A DNA stretch of 64,000 nt from Proteles cristata cristata. Its lineage: Eukaryota; Chordata; Mammalia; Carnivora; Hyaenidae. Below the pieces are notes generated by a model. That model worked only from the letters and a program-made list of their open reading frames with translations, was not told where the DNA came from and did no database searches. A program made the position numbers and the translations under genes. The DNA lies in the NCBI GenBank assembly GCA_017311185.1, contig JAESUZ010003088.1:620001-684000 (forward strand), given 5' to 3'. Shown here piece after piece: positions 23,745-33,955 of this stretch; positions within the stretch are counted from its first letter, which is position 1; the number at the start of each line of letters is the position of its first letter.

Positions 23745-24240
23745 ATTTATTTGTCCAACCAACATTTATTGAACGCCTACCGTGTATCAGGCACTGTTCT
23801 AAATAAGGAGGCCACAACTCAGAATAATTCCAACTCTGAATGGAACTTGAAAGATAATGAATCTAGTTAAGCAATGAACAAATAAGAGAATTACGTAGTA
23901 ACGGCTGGGATAAAAAAAAATACAATGGGCTATGTGCTAGAGAGTGATTGGGAGCCTACTTTATGTTAGGCAGTCAGCCAAGAGGGGCTCTCTTCAATGA
24001 TTAAGAGAGCTGGTCATGTAGAGCTAGTCTGAGGAAGAGTGTTCTCTATGGGAAGAATGGGAATGGGAAGAAGCCTGGCATGTTTGGGGAGTTATTAGGG
24101 CACATGAGTGTGAGCCAAAAGGGCAAAGGGGAGAGCTGTATGAGGTGAAGAAGGAAAAGCTAGCAGGTCAATATCATAAGGGGACTCATGGCCAGAGTGA
24201 GGAATGTGAATTTTGTTGCAGCAGGGAAAGCAAGTACCCA
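23745..24240 (-). repeat. L2 LINE 3' region, antisense
   Basis: Starts with the reverse of the L2 3' terminus (accaacatttattgaacgcc, tatcaggcactgttctaa). It continues through the L2 3' UTR into its coding end (agagagtgattggga, ggcatgtttgggga, catggccagagtgag). About 500 bp, one of the longer L2 pieces here. Confidence 0.7.
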
Positions 24241-24866
24241 GTTATAATACTAAGGAATATTAATTAAGACCCATAAAAGCAAAGTGCTGTGGAAATCCAG
24301 ACAAAGGCTAATTCTGCATGCCTACAGAGGGGGTGGGAAAGCTTCTGGAGAAGTGGATTTCAACTGAGCCTTAGTGAACGAGCACAACCAAAATTGTGAG
24401 TAGGCACAGAAAGACCAAAAGAGCATTCGAGGTTGGGAAGATTGTAAAACCAAGAATACAGGCACTTAGTGGTCTGGGATGGTTGATGTGGGAACTTAGA
24501 GAATTGTGAAAGAAGACTGAGCCAAAAAGGGAGAATCCTGGGTGAGGAAGAGGAAAGAAAGCCACTTGGAATATTGGAGAAACCACTTGGAATATTGCCA
24601 GAGTGAAACCTGAAGCAGTGGGGATATATCTTTTTTTATTTATTTCATAGTGATGTGTGCATTATAGACACGAGACATCTGTGAACTGGTTGGAGAGCAA
24701 GAGTGACGGTGGGTATTCTGCTAGTGCTCTATTATGGTTCCTTGGGCATGTCTAGTCACCATATTCATTCATGTATTCTATAACACATACAGATGATTTC
24801 TCAGAAGGCAATCTGATAAGGTAGATTCCCAAGAAACATACCCTTTGGTCCAGCATCTACACTTTT
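24241..24866. other. Unique sequence with a small tandem duplication
   Basis: Contains two copies of ccacttggaatattg within 24562-24597. No gene recognised. Confidence 0.45.
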
Positions 24867-24950
24867 TTTTTTAAGTAAACTCTGGGCTTGAACTCATGAC
24901 CCTGAGATCAAGAGTCGCATTCTCCACCAATCAAGCCAGCCAGTCTCCCC
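24867..24950 (-). repeat. Short-form CAN SINE, truncated
   Basis: T-rich start, then gtaaactctgggcttgaact, atgaccctgagatcaagag and aatcaagccagccag: the reverse of the short SINE form. No clear target duplication. Confidence 0.75.
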
Positions 24951-25198
24951 TAGTCTAGTGTGTACACCTTTAGAAGTTATACAACCTATAGAAAAAACAC
25001 AGCTACAGGAAAATTGTATGTACAAGGAAGTTTAGCATGGAGCTACAGGACTCCTACATTTCACCTCTCTGAAGTCCTGGGAGCCACCCCCATACACTCC
25101 TGCATTACCAAAAATTGCAAGGGGGTATTTAGAAATGGGAAACCAAGGAATTAGCCAAAAACACAAGCTCTAAGACAAACCATTTAAATCAGTGTTTT

Positions 25199-25293
25199 CC
25201 ACAGAAAGAAAATCAAAGAATCAATACTATTCACAACTGCACCAAAAAATCTAAGATTCTTAGGAATAAACATTACCAAAGAAAAAAAATAAA
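25199..25293 (+). mobile_element. 95-bp internal L1 ORF2 fragment with its own A-tail and target duplication
   Basis: Contains a piece of L1 ORF2 (translates as FTTAPKNLRFLGINITKE) followed by an A-rich tail. It is flanked by a perfect 14-bp duplication taaatcagtgtttt at 25185-25198 and 25294-25307. The same ORF2 region appears, diverged and antisense, in the L1 near 6.1 kb. This looks like retrotransposition of an L1 RNA that ended inside ORF2, with 5' truncation as well. Confidence 0.8.
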
Positions 25294-25388
25294 TAAATCA
25301 GTGTTTTTCAAACGGGACCTCATGATCCATTAGTTGAGCCAGCACATAGCCACTGATTTTTTTTTTTATTTTAATTTAAAAGAATAGA

Positions 25389-25604
25389 CTAGGGGTGCCT
25401 GGGTGGCTCAGTCAGCTAAGTGTCCGATTTTGGCTCAGGTCATGATCTCACAGTCCATGGGTTCGAGCCCCGCATTGGGCTCTGTGCTGACACCTCAGAG
25501 CGTGGAGCCCACTTTGGATTCTGTGCCTCCCTTTCTCTCTGCCCCCTCCCCCACTCAAGCTCTGTCTCTCTCTGTCTCTCAAAACTAAATAAACATTAAA
25601 AAAA
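25389..25604 (+). repeat. CAN SINE
   Basis: Head ggggtgcctgggtggctcag, B box gggttcgagcc, body with ctgacacctcagagc, A-tail. Target duplication aaaagaataga at 25378-25388 and 25605-25615. Confidence 0.94.
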
Positions 25605-25615
25605 AAAAGAATAGA

Positions 25616-26378
25616 GTAAAATAAAACAGAACAGAAAGCATTAGAGTGAGTTGAACACAGTACAAGTAAGTGTTGTGTTTCATAAACACCTTGTTTCCGG
25701 TTTTCATACACAGACACAAGCATCTGTGTCCTAGATTGTGATGTTAGCTGTGTTTCTTACAAAAAGAAATTTGAGAAACACGAGTTAAAATTACTCTTTT
25801 TTGGACTAATGTTAAACCAGAACATCATTTTTTTTTTAATCCACTGATAACTGATGCAAGTTTGTGAGGAAACCCCATTCAGTTGCACATGGGTATAAGT
25901 ATATGTCATCTGCAGGGCCCTGAAGAGGTTCCAAAGGATTCGGAGTAAATAGTCAACTGTGATACCTCCAGGGAATATGGAAGCCATCATAAAAGGGAAC
26001 TACCGTCCTTTTGTATTTTATATAATGTATATGCTATATAGTTTTATATACTTCTGTGTTGTAATTTTCAAAAATAAAGAAAAAGTAGGTGTGTGAGAAG
26101 ACCCTGCTTATTGAGTATTCAGTCAATTGTTATGAAATGTGCCAGGACCTTTCAGCCAGAAGTCAGTGGGATGTGAAAGAGTATGTGAGCCATGTTTCAA
26201 CCATGGAAAGTGGGCGGTAAATTGCTACTTGTGCATGTCCGGCCTCACTTAGAAAATGATGTGAGCCCTTTAGGTGTTTGGACAGCCAGAAAAATGGCAA
26301 AAGAGAATCTGAGAAAAAGTTTTAGAAGAAAACCTGGCACCAGAAAGAAGACTTGAAAAGTGGGAGAAGTGAGACTCA
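25616..26378. other. Unique sequence, nothing recognised
   Basis: No gene or interspersed repeat recognised. AT-rich, and merges into the CpG-bearing patch to the right. Confidence 0.4.
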
Positions 26379-26901
26379 GGGCGACAAGTCGAAGGAATGG
26401 GAAATCCGGTGCTCACTAACAAAAATAACTTCGTGGACTGCTCATCTAATGGCCAGCAGGCCCTGAACCACCGGGAAGCTTTGGAGTTAGAAAGAAGACA
26501 GCTACAACGCAGAGCTCCCAGACATGTGGGGCTCCTCGGACCACATGAGAAAGGCCAGGCGCCAGGCGGTTTCCTCCATTCCCCATCATAGCATCATGCC
26601 AGGCTGCGAGCGGCATCCTCTGTCGCCAGTGGGCTCTGCCGACTGCGTGAATGAGGCCAGGCCTCTGGACGGTGGTGGGGACACTTGGAGTATGCTTCTT
26701 TGCCTCTCCCGTCTTTATGACTCGATGGTCAAAAATCTTCATTTCTGGCTGGCACATGCTTGCAGCAGAAATGTTAGTTCTTCAATTAGAGCTTTTCCAA
26801 GAACCAATGTGCGTCATACTGGGGGCACATCATTGATTAGGTTTTACATTACATCAGGTCTCATGCTTGATGGTACCGGCATTGATGGCCTCCTAGCTCG
26901 T
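26379..26901. other. CpG-rich unique patch of unknown function
   Basis: By eye about 20 CpGs in about 520 bp, several-fold more than in flanking DNA, with higher GC. Overlapping ORFs of 103-128 codons exist on both strands (plus 26524-26910, minus 26446-26757). None shows a domain I recognise, and no A-tail or flanking duplication marks a retrocopy. It could be an exon, a regulatory element, an old retrocopy or LTR-derived sequence. Confidence 0.35.
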
Positions 26902-29504
26902 GTTAACTAACTGTTCCCAACTGGTCCTATGGCCCTTTGCCTTTCCCAGGGTATACTGATTAAAAAGCGGTCTTTCTGTATATTTGGTGATTGCTGACTT
27001 GGTAGTGGTAGCACATATTTCTTTTTATTGGGAATAATGTAAACTTGAATGGCAATTATATCATCTTTGTAAAATTGAATGTAGTCAAGGCCCTGGACAC
27101 CAAGGTGTTCTAAGCAGCGTTTTCAAAGGGAGCAGGATTCTGTGCCTGAATTCTAACAAAAATATGAAAAAAGTGCAAGGCCTTGAGTAAACACATCGTT
27201 ACCCATTGTAGTAGACCGAGCTAACCTTCTGCGATGTTTTGTCCAAGTTAGAAAATCCATTTAACAGTGGCAACAGGTAAACTACCTTCCTAACTGAAAC
27301 CCACAAATCTTCATCGCATCATTTTACACAAGGAATTACTTGTAAGTAGAAAATGTATCTTAGTCATATTTGAAATGTCAGTACTCAGCAGTGGTGTTAC
27401 ACATAGCACATGCTTAATAAACACTTACATTAATAGCTAAACTCATTAGGTAAGGCCTTATTTCATTGATGACTATTGCTGATTACTACAGAATTTTTGA
27501 ATCATAAAAGCAAAAACTGATTCTATTCATGAAATCGTACACTTAATAACATTAATTATCCTTTTATTGGGGGGGAGGTCCTCTATTCCAGTCATGGAGA
27601 AGGATGCAAGATTTCTTGATCTCAGTTTCTATGGCAACTGAAACATAAATTCCTCATTCTGCCATTCAAAATTGGCAGTGTCTCCTAAACTGATATTTAT
27701 TGATCATCATATTGCTGATGCCTAATTTTTATGAGCAGTGAAATCTATTATCTTTTCTGTCACTCTTTGGAATTTTATTGTATTTTTATATTTATTATAT
27801 TTTTCTATCACTCCTTGGTATTTTATTCCAAGTGAGAAAGGAGAGCTATTTTATAAGTAAAGTATAAGATCTCTTTTTATAAGTATGAGGTAGAGAAATA
27901 CCACACCCATAACTAAACTTAACTTGCTTTTTCTTTTTCCGCCCACCTTTTCTTCTTTCCCAACAGCACAATGTAAGACCAAAAATCCAGATTATAGTCA
28001 GACTCTTAATGTTAAATGCATTTTCACAGAAGCATGTGTCTGTGAAAGAAATTTTATAGGAGCAAATGATCAATTGCATTTTAAAAACCAACTCCTACAC
28101 ATGCTGCTGGGTAAATTGCCAAAGGGTTCATTATGTTTCCCACACTAGGACCGAGGGCTAAGGACACTCAAGAAGTGAGCCGAATATTTCAGATGATTGG
28201 GTTTCCCAACTAAGAAGCTTAATTTAAAAAAAGAACTCAAGTGAGATAATATAATAGCAATTTCAGAATAATAACAGCTATTAAGATTCTCTTTCCTGGT
28301 GTCATGGGACTATATTTGTAATCCTTCCATTCAAACGTTAATTTTTCATCTGATTAGATAGAAAATATTTTTAAATCCTTCTTACTGAGCAACAGATTCA
28401 TACCCATATCCACAGTGCTTTTTCCATTATGGACCAGGATTTATAGCCCTTACAATTTTTAAACAATAGGCACTAACAGAACCCCTCTGAAGCAATTCCT
28501 TGGCTGTACTGAGACTACCTTAGTATCTCCTTCGTGTTTGAGCCAGTGATGGCAAATTCTCAGTGGTTGACTATAAACCCTTTTCTAATCATGGGTTTTC
28601 CAGGTTGACCAGTGATAATATTAACAGTAACTAATTGACACCAGCCAGCTATAGATACCTCACCTCTACATTTGATCAATTTCACTCAGTAGGAAATGAA
28701 CAATACTATTTACTCACCTATGGGAGATATTTAACCAACTCACTGAAAAAATAAGCTTTCTCACAAATCAATTTTAAAACTAAATCACATATGATCAAGC
28801 CCTGAACAAAATGAGTCTGCCCTTTGGTTGTGTTGACTGACATATCCTTAGCTAGCAAGGATGTTGTTGTAGATCTGAAGAATCACAGTGAAAAGGAGAG
28901 AAAACTTATGCCAGTGGACAGAAGTAGTTAGTTATTATAGATGATATGTCAGAATAAACTACTGTTCTTATGGCAAATGGAGGAGCTATGAGACTTGAGT
29001 AAGGAAATATCTCTCTATTCAATATCAGTGTAAGTTGGTAACTCAGAGAAGTTGGGTTTTGCTGCCTCCCAGGCTAAGTTTTAGTTTTCCATTGAGAGTA
29101 ATTTTGCCCCCATTTTGAATACGTATGCACATCACACCGTGTCCTAAAGTCGGAGGAAGAAAACAACAAAACCAGCACTTTGCTCATGAGATACATAAGC
29201 AAAAACAAAGACAAAAACAGAGATACTGTGTCCACTTCTAGTCCCTCCAAATAGAGGAAACTTTGAGCCCTTCCACGTGAGTTACTGTCTCCCTAACAAA
29301 ATCAGCTTTTCCCTGATGCTTTTGCAATGGATACAATGAGAAAATTAAATGAAGAAACTGCTTTTTTTTTCCTTTCTACCATATGCAGATAAATTTTAAC
29401 CTTAATAGTTTTATCCCTTAAATAGCCATGTATCCTTTGAGGAACTAATCTTTCTGAATTCAAGTCTTCCTTTACAAGTAAACTACTTTTCTTTTTTAAA
29501 AACC
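26902..29504. other. 2.6-kb repeat-poor sequence
   Basis: No CAN SINE, L1 or LTR recognised. A possible L2 3' terminus (catagcacatgcttaataaa) sits near 27397-27425. ORFs are short. No gene called. Confidence 0.4.
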
Positions 29505-29515
29505 TTTTGTCCCTG

Positions 29516-29851
29516 GGGGCATCTGGATGGCTCAGTAGGTGGAGCATGTGACTCTTGATCTCAGGGTTGTGTGTTCTAGCCCCGTGTTGGGCGTAGAGAT
29601 TACTTAAAAATAAGATCTTTTTTAAAAGAATAAAAGTGTATCTATTTATTTTGAGAGGGGGGTAAGGAACGGGGGGGAGGGAGAGAGAGAGAGAGAGAGA
29701 GAATCCCCTGTTGTCTGTGCAGAACCCCACACAGGGCTCAGTCTCATAAACCTGAGATCATGACCTGAGACAAAATCAAGAGTTGGATACTAAGCCATCT
29801 GAGCTACCCAGGGTCCCCTAAAAATAAACTCTTAAAAAATTTTTTTTAGTT
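29516..29851 (+). repeat. Short-form CAN SINE split by a reverse SINE
   Basis: Outer element: ggggcatctggatggctcag to ggcgtagagattacttaaaa, then its A/T-rich tail resumes after the inner SINE at about 29819. The outer target duplication ttttgtccctg is at 29505-29515 and 29852-29862, on both sides of the whole nest. This shows one interrupted insertion. Confidence 0.87.
29622..29817 (-). repeat. CAN SINE nested in a short-form SINE
   Basis: Reverse-oriented long form with ttatttattttgagag, a GA dinucleotide run at about 29680-29702, and a head ending gctacccagggtcccc. A short taaaaataa repeat on both sides is the likely target duplication, derived from the outer SINE tail. Confidence 0.87.
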
Positions 29852-30430
29852 TTTTGTCCCTGAATCTATTTTCTTGTCATACTCCTGAAGCCCAGTAACA
29901 CATAAAGATTTTTTTTTTAATTTAGCAAACAAACATGGCAGCCTTCATGATTCTTCACATTCAAGGAAGCTTATTTGCTTCAAACTGGTGCAGATGGAGA
30001 AGATTCCAAACAAGACTCAGTGGAATGAAAGAATAAGGGTTACTTAAAAGCATCTCTTCAGGAAAAAACATCACGAAGTACAATCTCAAGCTTCAGGAAG
30101 CTGAAGCAAATGAGGAGGAATTGGACATGGTTGTAATTTCCTTGAAATTTTATTTTTCACATACCTATATAACACACACAAGAAAATCCATCTCCGGAAA
30201 GACATAAAACAGGCACTTCCAAGAACTACATCTAAAGAAGCCTGTGGTACAGAAGCTATGCCCAACTTGGACGTCAAGAATTTATTTTCAAGTCTGAAAT
30301 ACTTGAGATCAATCAGTACAAAGTATTACTTGACTTAATGAGATCAGTACATTAATTTTTCTTCCTTTCTCAGGACCAGAAATTGCTGCATTAGCCCAAG
30401 TGTCATGAACTTTCAAAGAATAAGGAATCC

Positions 30431-30537
30431 TGGGTTGCCCGGCTGGCTCAGTTGGTAGAACATACGACTCTTGATCTTAGCATGGTGAGTTTGAGCCCCA
30501 TGTTGGGTGTAGGGATTACTCAAAATTAAATAAAATC
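30431..30537 (+). repeat. Short-form CAN SINE
   Basis: Head tgggttgcccggctggctcag, then gagtttgagccccatg, ttgggtgtagggattact and an A-rich start of tail. It is followed directly by a long-form SINE in the same orientation, so its tail probably continues at about 30752. Confidence 0.85.
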
Positions 30538-30751
30538 TGGGGCGCCTGGGTGGCTCAGTTGGTTAAGCATCTGACTTCAGCTCAGGTCATGATCAGCTCA
30601 TGAGTTCAAGCCCAGCGTCAGGCTCTGTGCAGACAGCTGGGAGCCTGGAGCCTGCATCAGATTCTGGGTCTCTCTGTCTCTCTTTCTCTCAAAAATAAAC
30701 AAACATTTAAAAATAAATGAATGAATAAATAAATAAATAAGTGAAACCTTA
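30538..30751 (+). repeat. CAN SINE inserted in the tail of another SINE
   Basis: Head ggggcgcctgggtggctcag, body with ctgtgcagacagctgg, tail of aaaaataaacaaacattt and aaat/gaat units. It sits at the end of the short-form copy. Imperfect repeats (aaataaaatct and agtgaaacctt) flank it. Confidence 0.88.
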
Positions 30752-30755
30752 ATAA

Positions 30756-30836
30756 AGAAGAAAAAGGAGAAGACAAAGATGAAGAAGAAGAAGGAGAAGA
30801 AGGAGGAGGAGGAGGAAGAGGAGGAGAAGGAGAAAA
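30756..30836 (+). repeat. Purine tract (GAA/GGA)n
   Basis: About 80 bases almost purely A and G with gaagaa and ggagga units. Probably an expanded tail of the outer SINE. Strand-asymmetric, so possibly triplex-prone. Confidence 0.9.
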
Positions 30837-32668
30837 AACTCCTTTCAGGGCCTGAAAATCAAGATGGCACCCTTCTCCTGAGGCATGGTTAGACACTGTC
30901 GGGGCAAATACAATTTTATTATGTGTAGAAGAGTAAACCATCCATCAAAAGAATCAAGATCAAGACAATAAATTCAATATGGTCCTAATAATGAAGTTCA
31001 GATTGTTTTCACTTACTATATTTTATCATTATAATTTATATAGAAAATAAGTGTTACTATAACATGAGCATGACATTGGTGTTACATTCTATCTTTTGGG
31101 GACTTGAGAGCACTCGAATTCCTCTCACACAGGATAGTCTTTATATCTTTTTAGTTCCCTCTCATCCAATCGAAATGTTTTCTGGCTGTCCAATAACCTC
31201 AGCATCCTGATTTAACAAATTTAAACATAATTCAGTTTGTCTATGGCCCTCTGAAAGTGTGATATCTGACACTGATTACAATACTCTCTGAGTATACCTG
31301 GACGAAAGCAAAATAGAGTAGGATTGCCACTTTCCCCAAACTAGACACAATGCTTTGACACATACCACATAACTAAAATACCTAATCTTCTGAAGTATAT
31401 AACCTAAGGATCTAGTGCTGTAATCTTTGAAAGAACCCAGAAATTCACTTCATTGTCTTTAATCTCTGTTATGCCCTTATTTTCATCTAATAATATCTGC
31501 TAGCCTTCAAATACCATGACTAAAAATTTATACCATTCAATTTCTTGTTAGCATTTCATATTTTTGTATTATTTAATTAGTATTTTTACAAGAGTAGTCT
31601 CCAATATGAGTCTGTTTATGTTAATAGATAGTGTTTAAGCTACATTTTGATTTAAATAGATTGGGATAAACCTAACCACATCTTAAAAAGTCATATCTTA
31701 AGGAAATATATTCCAACCTCCATATAACAAACCCATAATGATTTTTCGAAGAATAACTTTATTTTGAATAGACAACTTACTACTTTATTTTGAATAGACT
31801 AAACTTACAGGCTTACATGGACTGGAGTAGCTATACTTTCATTAACACTTGTGCTCTAATTAGAATCACGATATGATGTCGATCTTAACTCTGTTTTCCT
31901 GCCTTCTCACTCCATCCCAAACAATGTGGTTTTAGTCTGCTCCAGCATTTGTCTTTACGGAACCATGAACTCTTTAGAGATAAGCACAAGCTGTTTGCAA
32001 ATAATGTTTCAGGAACCCCTTCCTACCTTGCTGATATGGGGAGAAGCTGCAGAACTGAGGTAAGTCTTTTAAGTATAGCTAGCTACAGCCTACAGATTCC
32101 TCACTAAGTTCTAGAAGTTGTATCTTCTCATATCTCCGAAATCCATGGGCTTCTTTCCATCCCCAGTGTCATTACTTTAGTGCAGGTGATCATTATCTCT
32201 TCAGAATTTGGCAACATCCTGTGATTGCTTTGCCTCTTATATATATAAGAGGCAAATTTGCTTATATAACCATGAGCAAAGTATTCTTCCACTGCAGACA
32301 GGGTGATCTTTTCAAATATATCAATCCAGTTGTGTCAAGCTCTTGTTTAAAATCCTTCAGAGCCTCTGCATTGCCTTCAGAATCATATGGAGTTGCATTT
32401 TACATGAAAATTAGGTTCCAAAAGCAACTAAAAAAAAATCAATCAAGTACAGTCAAAATTATCCTGGAAAGTTCCTTGAGTGACAACAAGATATAATATA
32501 TATAATTTTATGTATAGTTTTACTTTTTAATTTTATGTATATTGCCCTGTATAGGAGGAGATATGTATGGATATATAATATATGTAACAAGGTACTATAT
32601 ATAAAATGAGCAAAATGTACAAAATATAATTTATAGTATTGTAATTAATTTTTTGTTTTGCTTTGTGA
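30837..32668. other. Unique AT-rich sequence
   Basis: No gene or interspersed repeat recognised. Includes a tandem pair of actttattttgaatagac at 31756-31773 and 31782-31799, the perfect palindrome at 32229-32256, and TA-rich DNA at 32490-32640. Confidence 0.45.
32229..32256. repeat. Perfect 28-bp palindrome
   Basis: The half-site tttgcctcttatat is followed immediately by its exact reverse complement with no spacer. The next outer bases (c at 32228, t at 32257) do not pair. Confidence 0.97.
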
Positions 32669-32684
32669 ACAAAGTTACGTTCTT

Positions 32685-32894
32685 TTATTTTAATGTTTAT
32701 TTATTTTTGAGAGAAAGAGAGACAGAGCATGAGCAGGGGAGGGGCAGAGAGAGAGGGAAACACAAAGTCGGAAGCAGTCTCCAGGCTCTGAGCTGTCATC
32801 ACAGAGCCCGACACAGGGCTTGAATTCATGAACTGTGGGATCATGACCTGAGCCAAAGTTAGACGCTTAACCAACTGAGCCACCCAGGTGCCCC
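32685..32894 (-). repeat. CAN SINE
   Basis: Reverse-oriented long form with head ending gccacccaggtgcccc. Target duplication acaaagttacgttctt (32669-32684) and acaaagttaagttctt (32895-32910), one mismatch. Confidence 0.94.
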
Positions 32895-33009
32895 ACAAAG
32901 TTAAGTTCTTAAGTCACATGTGTAGATTACTCCGGTCTGTCAGAAGTACAATGTGTTAAAATGATTTTAGTAAATATTTCCTGACTATTCTGATACTCTG
33001 TATCCAAAT

Positions 33010-33485
33010 CTGTTTTGGGCACTGGGACTACATCAACAAAAGAGACTACAGCCTCTGCCTCTGTAAAGCTTACATTTAATAAACCAGTAGGTCAAATATA
33101 TAGAAAGTCTAAGGGTAATAAGCGCCACTGGAGAAACCTAAGGCAGAAAAAGGACAGACGGAATGATGTCAAGGGCAGGGCAAAGGGAAAAAATTACAAT
33201 TTTCAATAGGGTGTTTAGAAGAAGCCTGTCTGAGAAGGTGGCATTTGAGCCAAGCCCTGAAGGAGGTGAGAGAGTGAGCCAGGCTCTGAGCAGAGGATGG
33301 CCCAGTGAGAAGGAAGAGCTGAGTGCTTACACCCTGGAGGGTTTGAGGAATGAATGACAAAGAGCTGACAGTAGCTGGAGTGGAATGAAAGATCAGAGAG
33401 GTGGCAGGAAGCCAACTGTGTAGGGTCTTTTGGGTTTCTGCTCTTTGAGTGATGTGAGAAGCCACTTGAAGTTTGCACTCATTAT
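33010..33485 (-). repeat. L2 LINE 3' region, antisense
   Basis: Same ordered motifs as the L2 piece at 23.7 kb: tgggcactgggactacatc, tgtaaagcttacattt, gaaggtggcatttgagcc, aagccaactgtgtagggtct, tgagaagccacttgaag. The long minus-strand ORF at 33169-33651 (160 codons) largely follows this decayed L2 and is not a host gene. Confidence 0.68.
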
Positions 33486-33639
33486 GTAATGGTCCGACTA
33501 TGCACCTCCGAAGAAGATCCAAGACTGTCCTATCTCCCCCTTCTTCGTCCCCCCACCTCTTGCTTTGCCCTGTGGCTGCATTTCCCTGATGGCTCTGGCT
33601 CACACCTACACTTCCCTGCCTTAGTTCCTTAGCAGCCTC

Positions 33640-33955
33640 TGCCTGAATCACTGTCTCTCACTCAACTCCACAACTAACTCATACTTAGTCTTCAAGACTC
33701 CAGGAGTGCAGGTCTTCCTCATCCAGAACGGCTCCCTGATTCTCCCCAGACTGGGCTGGCTACCTCATCCGGATTCCCTGAATGTCTGGACCACACCACT
33801 GAATCGTGGAAAACATCTGTCCCCATCTCCAGGCACACTCGTTGAGAGAAGTGCCTGAGCCTCCTCTGTAAAGCCCACATGCAACCCCACATTTGCACAC
33901 AGAGAACACTCAGTAAATATTTGCCAAGTGAAGGAATAAATAATGATGAAATAGA
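33640..33955 (+). repeat. L2 LINE 3' end, sense
   Basis: Sense L2 features: agtcttcaagactcca, gtcttcctcatccagaacgg, tctccccagactgggctgg, and a terminal cactcagtaaatatttgcc with gaaggaataaataatg. It lies head-to-head with the antisense L2 piece on its left. Confidence 0.6.

Noticed and set aside
29302..29730. 142-codon minus-strand ORF
   Set aside because: Runs across two nested SINEs and unrelated flank. Its sequence is explained by SINE DNA.
31756..31799. Tandem duplication of actttattttgaatagac
   Set aside because: Real but short and local, and readily explained by replication slippage.
33169..33651. 160-codon minus-strand ORF as a host gene
   Set aside because: Most of it tracks an antisense L2 remnant. 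No domain outside that.
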